DNA of 64,000 nucleotides from CAXXOK01 sp963666755 (GTDB taxonomy: Bacteria; Bacillota; Clostridia; Christensenellales; Aristaeellaceae). Below are positions 14,561 through 23,302 of the stretch, piece by piece (within the stretch, counting starts at the first letter, position 1; each line of letters begins with the position of its first letter). The stretch lies in NCBI GenBank assembly GCA_963666755.2, contig CAXXGW010000006.1:53180-117179 (forward strand), written 5' to 3'. The position numbers and the translations under genes are program-made. A model generated the notes under the pieces. It saw nothing but the letters and a program-made list of their open reading frames with translations, searched no databases and was not told the origin of the DNA.

Positions 14561-17266
14561 ATGAAACGATTCTTGACCCTGCTCCTGACCCTTGCGCTGG
14601 CGCTCTCCCTGCCGCTGGCCCCGGCCCGGGCCGCGGATGCCGTCGCCTTTACCGACCCCGCGCTGGAAGCGCTTGTGCGTAAAACCCTGCAAAAGCCGCA
14701 GGGCGACATCACCGCCGAGGAGGCCGCCGCCCTTGACTGGCTGGACGCGCAGACCGCGCCCGATGCGCCGGATGAGGCGAAAATCCGCGACCTTACTTCC
14801 CTGAAGGCCTTTACGGGGCTGGTCGGGCTCAAGCTGGACAATAACGCCATCGACGACGTAACCCCTCTTGCGGCGCTGCCCAATTTACGGGAGCTGTCGC
14901 TGCTGGGCAACCCGCTTGCCGGGTACGAGGCGCTCGGGCAGCTGACCGGGCTGGAAGCGCTCAGTTTCGAGCTGCGCATGCGGCCACTGCCCTTCCTTGC
15001 CCAGTTGCCCAGGCTGCGCACTCTGCGCATCGACGGCTGCCGCGAGTTGTCCGCGGATTTGCCCGCCCTAACGCAGTTGCAGGAGTTCGTATCCCGCGGC
15101 GGCGAGCTTTCAGACATCAGCCTGCTTGCGCAGCTGCCCTTGCTCAACACCATCGACCTTTCCTACAACCTGATTACCGATGTAAGCCCGCTCAAGGATT
15201 TGCCCCTCACGGTGCTGATGCTGCAGGGCAACCCCATCCGGGATTGCAGCCCCTTGAAGGCGCTATATCCGCGCCTGACGGAAAAGGATTTTGACTATAT
15301 CGAGTTCCACGAGCCGGCCGACCCCGCCGCGGTGGTATCCTTCCCCGATGCGGTGCTGGAGGCCAAGGTGCGCGCTGCCCTGCAAATACCGGAAGCGCCG
15401 CTGACCGCCGCCGACCTTGCAGAGCTGACCCAGTTGGATGTGCATCTGGACTGGCAGCCGCAGATGGAGGAAAGCACGCAGGTGCACAGTCTGGAAGGGT
15501 TACAGGCCTGCCTGAACCTGCGGGAGCTGCAGATCGGCTTTAACGCGGTTTCCGACCTGACGCCGCTTGCGTCGCTGCGCGAGCTGCGTACGCTGGACGC
15601 GGGCGGCAACCAGATTCGTGACCTGCGCCCGCTCAGCGGCCTTACGCAACTGGCCCATCTGACGCTGTACGGCAACCCCGTGCAGGGCATCGACTCCCTG
15701 CGGGGGCTGACCCAAATGACCGACCTGCATCTGGGCAACGTGACGCTGGTCGACCTGAACCCCCTCAAGGGGATGACGATGCTGCGCTGCCTCTACCTGC
15801 CCAGCTGCACGCTGGACGATCTGTCCGCCCTGTCGGGGCTGAACAGCCTGAACATTCTGGAGCTGAAAGATAACTTCATTACCGACCTGAGCCCGCTTGC
15901 GGGGCTGACCCACCTGGAAGTGCTCCGGCTCAGCAACAACCCCATCACGGATTACACGCCCATCCGCGACCTGTACCCGCGCCTGTCGGATAAGGATTTT
16001 GATCTGGGGCAGGTTTTCGACGTGCAGCCGCTGCGTAAGCCCGACGCGCCGGACGCGGTGGTGGATGTGGGCGACCCGGCGCTGGAACAGGCGCTGCGCA
16101 ACGCGCTGGGCATTCACGATCGGCCGCTGACCCAGCGCGACCTCTGCCATGTGCTCACCCTGCTGCTGGGCGACAGCCCGGACTATGCGGCGATTGCCGA
16201 TTTGTCCGCCCTGCGGTACTGCAAAAACCTCGGCAAGTGCTCTTTTAGCCATTGTGCCATAAGCGACCTGCGCCCGTTTGAGGACCTGACCTGGCTGGCG
16301 GGCCTGCAGATTACGTACTGCCGCGTAACCGACCTGACCCCGCTTGCCGGCCTGACCCAACTTGTGATGCTGGAACTGCGCGGCAACCAGATTACCGATG
16401 TTGCGCCGCTTTCCGCGCTCGTTAACCTCAAGCTGCTGGACGTGTCCGATAACCAGATTACGGACTTAAGCCCCCTCAGCGGGCTTACCCGGCTGGGCAT
16501 GCTGCGTGTAAGCCGCAACGCCACCGCCGACGCCAGCAGCCTTGCGCCGCTTGTGGCCAACCTGCAGGAAAAGGACTTTGACCCCGCGCAGCCGCTGGAG
16601 CAGGCGGGGCAGCAAGGCGGCGACGCAAACCAGCAAAACGCTCCGGAAGCCGGACAACCCGAAGGGCCGCAGCCCGCGGTGCAGGCCACCCTTTTGCAGC
16701 CCAAAAAACCGGATAAGGCGGTACGCATCCCCGACGCGGTGCTGGAAACCAAGCTGCGCGAGGCGCTCGGCAAGCCGGACGGCGACCTGACCCAGGGCGA
16801 TCTGGCGCAGTTGGATTCGCTGTACCTGAATCTGGAATGGCAGGAATCCTACCCTGAAGGCACGCAGGTGCAAAAGCTGGACGGGCTGGAATACTGCCTG
16901 AACCTGCACACGCTGGATATCAGCTGGAACCTGATTCAGGATTTGCGCAGCCTCAAGAACCTGACACAGTTAACCTACCTGCGGGCATACGGCAACCAGA
17001 TTCGCGACCTCAAGCCGCTTACGAAGCTCACGGCGCTGCAAAACCTGAACCTCGGCGGCAACCAGATTGCCGACGTCAAGGCGCTGCAGGCGCTTACGGA
17101 GCTTACGGAGCTGTATCTGGACCATAACCGCATTACCAGCGTCAAACCCCTGCGCGGGCTTACCAAGCTGACGATGCTGAACCTGGATGGCAACCCCATC
17201 AAGAGCTTTGCGCCGCTTAAGGACCTTTACCCGCAACTGACGCAGACCGATTTCACCCTGCCGTGA
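14561..17266 (+). CDS. Secreted leucine-rich-repeat protein, internalin-like
   Basis: A 901-residue protein with a clear signal peptide (MKRFLTLLLTLALALSL, cut near APARA-A, residue 25). The rest is LRR of the 22-residue internalin type (LxxLxxLxLxxNxIxDLxPLxxL). Four large modules can be seen, each opening with a short helical cap of the form DAVLEAKVRAAL-x-L-x-DLAxL (near residues 28, 265, 500 and 725) and ending with LYPRLTEKDFD or a variant. A linker rich in Gln, Asn, Pro and Gly (about 680-715) splits modules 3 and 4. No LPXTG, S-layer or membrane anchor is seen, so it is probably released or held non-covalently. The ATG is preceded by GCGAGGTGAT. A protein-binding role outside the cell is likely, but the partner is unknown. 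Confidence 0.88.
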   Translation: MKRFLTLLLTLALALSLPLAPARAADAVAFTDPALEALVRKTLQKPQGDITAEEAAALDWLDAQTAPDAPDEAKIRDLTSLKAFTGLVGLKLDNNAIDDVTPLAALPNLRELSLLGNPLAGYEALGQLTGLEALSFELRMRPLPFLAQLPRLRTLRIDGCRELSADLPALTQLQEFVSRGGELSDISLLAQLPLLNTIDLSYNLITDVSPLKDLPLTVLMLQGNPIRDCSPLKALYPRLTEKDFDYIEFHEPADPAAVVSFPDAVLEAKVRAALQIPEAPLTAADLAELTQLDVHLDWQPQMEESTQVHSLEGLQACLNLRELQIGFNAVSDLTPLASLRELRTLDAGGNQIRDLRPLSGLTQLAHLTLYGNPVQGIDSLRGLTQMTDLHLGNVTLVDLNPLKGMTMLRCLYLPSCTLDDLSALSGLNSLNILELKDNFITDLSPLAGLTHLEVLRLSNNPITDYTPIRDLYPRLSDKDFDLGQVFDVQPLRKPDAPDAVVDVGDPALEQALRNALGIHDRPLTQRDLCHVLTLLLGDSPDYAAIADLSALRYCKNLGKCSFSHCAISDLRPFEDLTWLAGLQITYCRVTDLTPLAGLTQLVMLELRGNQITDVAPLSALVNLKLLDVSDNQITDLSPLSGLTRLGMLRVSRNATADASSLAPLVANLQEKDFDPAQPLEQAGQQGGDANQQNAPEAGQPEGPQPAVQATLLQPKKPDKAVRIPDAVLETKLREALGKPDGDLTQGDLAQLDSLYLNLEWQESYPEGTQVQKLDGLEYCLNLHTLDISWNLIQDLRSLKNLTQLTYLRAYGNQIRDLKPLTKLTALQNLNLGGNQIADVKALQALTELTELYLDHNRITSVKPLRGLTKLTMLNLDGNPIKSFAPLKDLYPQLTQTDFTLP

Positions 17267-17282
17267 CGGTTGGGCACGCCCT

Positions 17283-17309
17283 GCGCCCCGGACGAAAAGT
17301 CCGGGGCGC
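17283..17309 (+). terminator. GC-rich hairpin between the LRR and phosphatase genes
   Basis: A perfect 11-bp stem, GCGCCCCGGAC with GTCCGGGGCGC, has a GAAAA loop. No T-run follows, so it may attenuate or protect mRNA rather than end transcription. Confidence 0.4.
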
Positions 17310-17358
17310 GTTGGCGTACTGCCCGCGCCTTATACGCACAGCTCAAGGAGGTCTTGCC

Positions 17359-17796
17359 ATGCTGGAGGTGTCCGTATCCCCCCTGACGCGGGAGTTGCTG
17401 GGCTTTGCGAGGCGCGGCATGCCCCACGGCATGGCGATGCTCTCCATTCTGGATCACGCCCGCGACTGCGAGCCGCCCATGCCGGTGCCGCGCGTGCTGC
17501 GCCTGCACTTTGACGATGCTTCCGAACCCGGCTGGTGGCAGGCGCTCATCACCCCGGAGCAGGCCCTTGCCATCCGGGATTTTGTGCTTTCGCTGGACGC
17601 CGATGTGGAACTGCTGATTATCCACTGCACGGAAGGGGTTTCGCGCAGCGCGGCAGTCGCCGCCGCCGTGCTGGATGCGCTGGGCAGCGATTCCGCCTGG
17701 ATTTGGAACGATCCGCACTACCGGCCCAACCCGCTGGTGTACCGCCGGGTGGTCGATGCTTTCCTCGCGCTGCGCACCCCATCCGCAAAGAGCTGA
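17359..17796 (+). CDS. Small cysteine-based protein phosphatase (dual-specificity-like)
   Basis: A 145-residue cytoplasmic protein with the CX5R phosphatase loop HCTEGVSRS (Cys90, Arg96), as in dual-specificity and tyrosine phosphatases. An aspartate that could be the general acid lies in the N-terminal half (HFDDASEP). AAGGAGG precedes the ATG at 17359 by 7 bases; a longer frame from 17263 overlaps a hairpin and has no ribosome site. It is 92 bases behind the LRR gene in the same orientation and without its own clear promoter, so the two may be co-transcribed. The substrate is unknown. Confidence 0.75.
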   Translation: MLEVSVSPLTRELLGFARRGMPHGMAMLSILDHARDCEPPMPVPRVLRLHFDDASEPGWWQALITPEQALAIRDFVLSLDADVELLIIHCTEGVSRSAAVAAAVLDALGSDSAWIWNDPHYRPNPLVYRRVVDAFLALRTPSAKS

Positions 17797-18107
17797 AACG
17801 CTGCCAACCTGCACTTGACCTTTCCTGCGCCCGCCGCAGGCCGCCCGTTGTCCTCCTGCGGGCGCAACGCTTTGCGCGCGGGGGTTTTCCATCCGGGCGC
17901 GGCGCGCAATCGTAAGAAGATGGTGCGCTTCGGCCTCCCCTCGTTGACGCGGGGTGCGCTTGTATGGTAGTATGCGCATACACACAGGCGGCACACTGTT
18001 TTTGCCCCCGCGCAAAACCCGACGGGGGCCGTGCCGCTGCATTCCCCCTGCGCCTCCGGCTGCGGTCGGCGGCGCGTACCGGCGGGCAACCGCCACTGGA
18101 GGCAACC
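17797..18107. other. Intergenic region upstream of the Gfo/Idh/MocA gene
   Basis: These 311 bases hold no credible gene. They contain the promoter at 17944-17973 and a GC-rich leader of about 125 bases. Confidence 0.55.
17944..17973 (+). promoter_or_regulatory. Putative promoter of the Gfo/Idh/MocA oxidoreductase
   Basis: TTGACG (17944-17949), an 18-base spacer and TAGTAT (17968-17973) lie 135 bases before the ATG at 18108. Confidence 0.5.
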
Positions 18108-19256
18108 ATGCATCGAGTTCTCATCGTCGGCTGCGGCGGCATCGCGCCGGCCCACATCGAAGGCTACCTGCATTCGGGCGCGGATGTGACGGTCACCCAC
18201 CTTGCGGATCAGAACCTGCAACGCGCGCAGGCGCTGATCGACCGCTACGGCCTGACCGGCGCGCAGCCCGTGGCCGACTACCGCGACGCGCTTTCGCAGG
18301 TGGATATCGTGAGCATCTGCACCCCGCCGGGCCAGCATGCCGAAATTGCCGTGGCTGCGTTAAACCTGGGCTGCCACGTACTGCTGGAAAAACCCATGGC
18401 GCCCTCGCTTGCGGAGTGCGACGCGATCCTCGCGGCCGCGCAGGCCAACGGCGGGCTGCTGTCGGTCGTGGCGCAGAGCCGCTACATCAGCGGCATCCGC
18501 AACGTGATTGAGATGGTGCGCGGCGGCGCGTACGGCAAGAACCTGTACACGCGCATTCACTCCGTGTGGTACCGGGGCGAAAGCTATTATGATCTGGGCT
18601 GGCGCGGCCGCTGGACGGTCGAAGGCGGCGGCTGCACGCAAAACCACTCCATCCACCACATCGACCTGCTGCTGTGGGCCAAGGGCATGCCCGCCACCCT
18701 GCGCGCCTTCATGACCAACCTGAACCACCACAACTCCGAGGAGGAAGATTTCAGCACCTCGGTGCTGCGCTACCCCGACGGCAGCGTGGCGGAACTGACC
18801 AGCGCGCTGATCGCCCACGGCGAGGCGCAAACCCTGCTGTTCCAAATGGAAAAGGCGGGGCTGGAAGTGCCTTTCAAAGCCTACGCCTCCAAACCGCGGG
18901 ATAACGGCTTCCCCGAACCGGACGAGGCCATGGTGGCCGCTGTGACTGCCGATTTTGAGAGTCGCCCCAAGCTGCCGCTGGAAAACCACGACGGGCAGAT
19001 TGCCAACTTCCTGCGCGCCATAGACGGCACGGAGCCGCTGCTGGCCACCGGGCAGGACGGGCGCAACAGCATCGAGCTGATTACCGGCGTTTACCAGTCC
19101 GCCATTACCGGGCAGGAGGTCGCCTTCCCCATCGCGGCGGAAGGGCTATACTACACCGGCGCGTGGCGCGCGCAGGCTCCGCATTTCTTTGAAAAAACCC
19201 GCGATGTCGACGCTTTTACCGATACCACCATCACCAGCTTCAAAAACAAGTTCTGA
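18108..19256 (+). CDS. Gfo/Idh/MocA family oxidoreductase
   Basis: A 382-residue NAD(P)-dependent sugar or inositol oxidoreductase. The N-terminal Rossmann fold starts with VLIVGCGGIAPAHIEGY, and CTPPGQHAEIA and the catalytic EKPMA motif (Lys near residue 93) follow. The C-terminal half is the usual alpha/beta substrate domain, with NHSIHHIDLL where the conserved histidine sits. The ATG at 18108 has GGAGG 5 bases upstream; the frame is open back to 17964 but that part is leader. It is monocistronic, with a promoter at 17944. The substrate is not predictable; sugar-acid or inositol dehydrogenases are typical of the family. Confidence 0.9.
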   Translation: MHRVLIVGCGGIAPAHIEGYLHSGADVTVTHLADQNLQRAQALIDRYGLTGAQPVADYRDALSQVDIVSICTPPGQHAEIAVAALNLGCHVLLEKPMAPSLAECDAILAAAQANGGLLSVVAQSRYISGIRNVIEMVRGGAYGKNLYTRIHSVWYRGESYYDLGWRGRWTVEGGGCTQNHSIHHIDLLLWAKGMPATLRAFMTNLNHHNSEEEDFSTSVLRYPDGSVAELTSALIAHGEAQTLLFQMEKAGLEVPFKAYASKPRDNGFPEPDEAMVAAVTADFESRPKLPLENHDGQIANFLRAIDGTEPLLATGQDGRNSIELITGVYQSAITGQEVAFPIAAEGLYYTGAWRAQAPHFFEKTRDVDAFTDTTITSFKNKF

Positions 19257-20142
19257 TCCTGCGCGCGGGGGACTCCCCCACCCCCGCGTTCCGGTTGCGG
19301 GCGTTCGCGCACCCGCGCCGACCTCCTCCTCCTTCGCCGCGCCGCCGGACGGAACGCCGTCCCCCGGCGCGGCGAACCTGTTTACCCCTGCCTGCGCGCA
19401 GCCGTTCGTGCAAACGACAATCCGCTTCCCGCAAGGGTTCGGGGGATGCTCCGGGCACGTATTCATCCGAAACGCAAAAAAACCGCGCACGAAACGCAAC
19501 ATTTCCGGCGTGCGCGCGGTGTATGCTGGCAGCATGAGAACGGAACACGCTGCAGGCGGGCGAAGCGGACACCGGCCGCACCCTTCCCTCTGGCCCCCCA
19601 GCTCCCGGCAGGAGGCAGTGCCTCCTGCGCCCCCGCCTTGGGATTGCCCACAACACACAAGGCGCTACCGCCGCTCGCCTCATAGCCCTTCGGGCTGTTC
19701 GCTCGCTCCCGGGGTTAGCGCTGCGGCGCAAGGCTCTGGGGCTCCGCCCCAGCCCCCGGCAGGAGGCAGTGCCTCCTGCACCTCCGCCTTGGGATTGCCC
19801 ACAACACGCAAAGCGCTACTACCGCTCGCCTCATAGCCCTTCGGGCTGTTCGCTCGCTCTCGGGGTTAGCGCTGCGGCGCAAGGCTCTGGGGCTCCGCCC
19901 CAGCCCCCGGCAGGAGGCAGCGCCTCCTGCACCTCCGCCTTGGGATTGCCCACAGCACGCAAGGCGCTACCGCCGCTCGCCTCATAGCCCTTCGGGCTGT
20001 TCACTCGCTCCCGGGGTTAGCGCTGCGGCGTATGGCTCTGGGGCTCCGCCCCAGCCCCCGGCAGGAGGCAGTGCCTCCTGCACCTCCACTTTCTCAGCAT
20101 TGCAGGCGGCTTGACGCCGCCCGGAAGGAGGCCCGCACACGC
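19257..20142. other. Long gene-free region with hairpin and tandem repeats
   Basis: The 886 bases between the oxidoreductase and the glycyl-radical operon hold no credible gene. At 19264-19288 CGCGGGGG pairs with CCCCCGCG (no T-run), a possible transcription end for the oxidoreductase. The right half is the 151-bp repeat array. The stretch 19290-19600 shows nothing recognisable. Confidence 0.6.
19604..20087 (+). repeat. Tandem array of 151-bp hairpin-rich repeats (three copies plus a partial)
   Basis: Units start with CCCGGCAGGAGGCAGTGCC at 19604, 19755, 19906 and 20057, exactly 151 bases apart and nearly identical. Each unit holds the dyads GCAGGAGGC-AGT-GCCTCCTGC, AGCCC-TTCG-GGGCT-like and GGGGC-TCC-GCCCC, and the shared module CTCATAGCCCTTCGGGCTGT. 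The unit is not a multiple of three, so it does not encode a repeated peptide. Confidence 0.9.
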
Positions 20143-21045
20143 ATGACCGGGATGGTAACCGAAATTGAACGTTTTGCCCTGAGCGATGGCCCGGGCATCC
20201 GCACCACAGTGTTTTTCAAGGGCTGCGACCTGCGCTGCGCGTGGTGCCACAACCCCGAAACCATCCGCCCGGGGCGGGATGTGCACTACTACGCGCGCAA
20301 CTGCATCGGCTGCCTGCACTGCGCTACGGTGTGCCCCGTGGGGGCGCACGGCGGCGCGCCGGGGTTGCACCGGTTTGACGAGACGCTCTGCACGCGCTGC
20401 GGCCGCTGCGCCGAAGTCTGCTATCCGGGCGCGATGGCCGTGAGCGGCACAGCCCTGACCGTTGCGCAGGTCATGGCGCAGGTGGAGCAGGATATGCCCT
20501 ATTACCAATCCAGCGGCGGCGGCGTAACACTGTCCGGCGGCGAGGTGCTCTGCCAGCCGGACTTTGCCCTGGCACTGATCGAAGCCTGCCACACGCGCGG
20601 CATCCCCGTCTGTCTGGAAACAAACCTGCACCGCCCCTTTGACGAGGTGGCGGCTGTGCTGACCGCCGCCGATCTGATTTTATGCGACCTCAAGCTGATC
20701 GACGGCGAGACCCACCGACGGTTGACCGGGGCGGACAACGCCCCTATCCTGCAAAACATCCGTCGGCTGGACGGGCTGCGCAGGCCTTACGCCGTGCGCA
20801 CCCCTGTGGTGCCCGGCGCCACCGACAGCGACGCAAACATACAGGGCATCGCCGGGTTTCTGGCCACCTGCCCCAACCTGCTGTATTACGAGCTGCTCAA
20901 CTTTAACCCGCTGGGCGGGCCCAAGTACGAAAGCCTGTCCCTGCCCGACCCCTACGCGGGCGTCATGCCCGTGCCCGCGGCCCGCATGCAGGCGCTGGCG
21001 GCACTGGCGCGGGGCATGGGCGTACCGGCCCGCGCCGAAGGGTAA
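20143..21045 (+). CDS. Glycyl-radical enzyme activating protein (PflA family with ferredoxin insert)
   Basis: A 300-residue radical-SAM activase. Cluster motif CDLRCAWC (Cys28, Cys32, Cys35) is followed by an insert with two [4Fe-4S] motifs, CIGCLHCATVCP and CTRCGRCAEVCY, the layout of activases for non-PFL glycyl-radical enzymes such as glycerol dehydratase and HPAD types. The GGEVLC motif for SAM comes next. GGAAGGAGG lies about 11 bases before the ATG at 20143; ATG 20152 is a possible alternative. The gene lies 21 bases upstream of its probable partner at 21067. No promoter was found; it may lie in the repeat region. Confidence 0.9.
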   Translation: MTGMVTEIERFALSDGPGIRTTVFFKGCDLRCAWCHNPETIRPGRDVHYYARNCIGCLHCATVCPVGAHGGAPGLHRFDETLCTRCGRCAEVCYPGAMAVSGTALTVAQVMAQVEQDMPYYQSSGGGVTLSGGEVLCQPDFALALIEACHTRGIPVCLETNLHRPFDEVAAVLTAADLILCDLKLIDGETHRRLTGADNAPILQNIRRLDGLRRPYAVRTPVVPGATDSDANIQGIAGFLATCPNLLYYELLNFNPLGGPKYESLSLPDPYAGVMPVPAARMQALAALARGMGVPARAEG

Positions 21046-21066
21046 CACCGAAGGGAGGCGACCCGG

Positions 21067-23277
21067 ATGGGTCAAATCGTGTGGATCAACCAATACCCCG
21101 CAGACGAACCGTTCTCTTACGATACGCGCATCCGCCTGCTGCGGGAGCGCAAGCTTGCCCAAACGCGGGAGAAGATCGATCTGGAAGGCGGGCTGGACGA
21201 GGATGATTACGGCCGCGTGGTCGAGCCGGACAGTTTTCACTTTACACCCGACCCCACCCATGCCGACGGCAGCTTTTACGGCTACGAGGGCTGGGCGCGC
21301 AACTATGCCAGACTTCTTGCGGAGCATCCGCTCTACTGCGACCCGCTGGACGCGTTTGTCGGCCGGGGGTTCTTTTTCCTGACGCGGCGCAAGGGCGGCA
21401 TCTGGAACCCCGACCACCCCTATACGGCGCTTCAAGAAGCGTTTGACACCTACAACATCATCTGCGGCATCGGCAGCGACGGCCACTTTACGCCGGATTT
21501 GCGCATCGGCTTTGCGCTGGGCTGGGGCGGCATTCTGGAAAAGCTGCGCTTTTATCAGGCGCGCAACGTCGGCGCAATGCAGCGGCCCTTCTACGCGGCG
21601 GAAATCCAGGTGGTGGAGGCGATCATCGCCTTCCTGACCCGCATGGGGCACGAAATGGAGGCACTGGCCGCGCAGGAGCGCAACCCGACGCTCCGGCAAA
21701 ATTTGCGGGAGATGGCGCAGGTAAACCTGCGCATCGCCACCGATCCACCGGACACCCTGCGGGAGTGCATCCAGTGGATGTGCTGGTTCAGTTTTTTCAG
21801 CCGCCTGTACAACCGCGGCCCGTCCGGCGGGCAACTGGACGAGCTGCTGCGCCCCTATTACGAGCGGGATTTGGCCGCCGGGCGCATTGATGCGGAAACC
21901 GCGCGCTTCTACATCGCCTGCCTGCTTTTGAACGACACCCGCTACTACCAGCTTGCCGGGCCGGACGATACCGGGCAGGATCTGTCCAGCCCGGTCAGCT
22001 TCCTGATTCTGGAGGCGGCGGACTGGATCAACATCGCCTGCAACCTGACCGTGCGCGTGCACGATCATATGAACGAGGCGTTCTTTCACAAAGCGGTGGA
22101 GTACCTGTTCAAAAATAAAAACGGCTGGCCGCGCTTTTCCGGCGACAACAGTCTGGTGCAGGGCTTCATGCGCTGCGGGTTTGACCGGTCGCTGGCGCGT
22201 AAGCGGCTGGCGGCGGGCTGCAGCTGGATGAGCATCCCCGGCATGGAGTACACGCTGAACGATCTGGTCAAGATCAACGTCGCCAAGGTGCTGGAAGTCG
22301 CCTTTGCCGAGATGATGGCCCGCGACGCCGTCCCCTCCACCGCGGCGCTGTGGGCGCGGTTTGAAACCCACCTGCGCCGCGCGGTGCACACCACGGCGGC
22401 AGGCATCCGCTTCCATCTGGACTGGCAGGATCAAAACGAGCCGGAGCTGATCTGTAACCTGCTCAGTCAGGGGCCGGTCGAAACCGGGCTGGATGTGACG
22501 CGCAGCGCGCAGTACTTTAACATGTGCATCGACGGCGCGGGCATCGCCACCGTGGCGGACAGCTTCGCCGCCTGCCAGCAGCGGGTGGAAACCGAGGGCA
22601 AGCTCGGCTGGGCGGCGCTTGCGCAACTGCTGAACGACGATTGGGCAGGCCCCGATGGCGAGTATCTGCGCCAGATGATGCTGCACAGCGCGCGTTACGG
22701 CGGCGGCGATACGCTGGGGGATCACTGGGCCGTGCGCGTCAACACGCTGTTTACCGAGCTGGTGCGCGCCGAGTGCGCGCAGTTTCCGGGGCTCAACTTC
22801 ATCCCCGGGTGGTTCAGCTGGGCCAACACCCTGCAGTTCGGCGGCGCGGTGGGCGCCACCCCCAACGGGCGGCACCGGGGCGAGCCCATCAACCACGGGG
22901 CCAACCCCACGCCCGGCTTTCGCAGCGACGGGGCGGTTACGGCGCTGGCCAACGCCATCGCGGCCGTGCAGCCCGGCTACGGCAACTGCGCCCCCGTGCA
23001 GCTGGAGCTGGACCCCGGCATCGCCGCCAATGCCGAAGGGGTGGATAAGATGGTCGCCCTGATCCGCACCATTCTGGAAACGGGCAACACGCTGCTCAAC
23101 ATCAACCTGATCGACAAGCGCAAAATTCTGGCGGCCCACCGCGACCCGAGCCTCTACCCCGACCTGGTGGTGCGGGTAACCGGGTTTACCGCGTACTTCG
23201 CCATGCTCAGCCCCGCCTTCCGCCAGCTGGTGGTGGATCGGGTGCTGGCCGTAAACGGCGATGACCCCGCCGCCTGA
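21067..23277 (+). CDS. Glycyl-radical enzyme (PFL-like), substrate unknown
   Basis: A 736-residue enzyme of the pyruvate-formate-lyase-like superfamily. The glycyl-radical site RVTGFTAYF (Gly706) lies 30 residues from the C-terminus, and the putative thiyl cysteine Cys385 lies in AAGCSWMSIPG. Diol dehydratases, choline lyase and hydroxyproline dehydratase carry Cys-x-Glu there, and PFL carries two cysteines; neither is present, so this is not a standard member. It is shorter than most (780-900 residues). GAAGGGAGGCG precedes the ATG. The operon pairs it with its own activase, a cupin and a mannose-6-phosphate-isomerase-like protein, so a sugar-derived substrate is a reasonable guess. Confidence 0.9.
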   Translation: MGQIVWINQYPADEPFSYDTRIRLLRERKLAQTREKIDLEGGLDEDDYGRVVEPDSFHFTPDPTHADGSFYGYEGWARNYARLLAEHPLYCDPLDAFVGRGFFFLTRRKGGIWNPDHPYTALQEAFDTYNIICGIGSDGHFTPDLRIGFALGWGGILEKLRFYQARNVGAMQRPFYAAEIQVVEAIIAFLTRMGHEMEALAAQERNPTLRQNLREMAQVNLRIATDPPDTLRECIQWMCWFSFFSRLYNRGPSGGQLDELLRPYYERDLAAGRIDAETARFYIACLLLNDTRYYQLAGPDDTGQDLSSPVSFLILEAADWINIACNLTVRVHDHMNEAFFHKAVEYLFKNKNGWPRFSGDNSLVQGFMRCGFDRSLARKRLAAGCSWMSIPGMEYTLNDLVKINVAKVLEVAFAEMMARDAVPSTAALWARFETHLRRAVHTTAAGIRFHLDWQDQNEPELICNLLSQGPVETGLDVTRSAQYFNMCIDGAGIATVADSFAACQQRVETEGKLGWAALAQLLNDDWAGPDGEYLRQMMLHSARYGGGDTLGDHWAVRVNTLFTELVRAECAQFPGLNFIPGWFSWANTLQFGGAVGATPNGRHRGEPINHGANPTPGFRSDGAVTALANAIAAVQPGYGNCAPVQLELDPGIAANAEGVDKMVALIRTILETGNTLLNINLIDKRKILAAHRDPSLYPDLVVRVTGFTAYFAMLSPAFRQLVVDRVLAVNGDDPAA

Positions 23278-23302
23278 CCCCCGCACAGAAAGGATGACCC
23301 CC

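Noticed and set aside
19769..19987. Pro/Ala-rich open frames in the 151-bp array
   Set aside because: The unit length is not a multiple of three, so each copy is read in another frame; no start signals.
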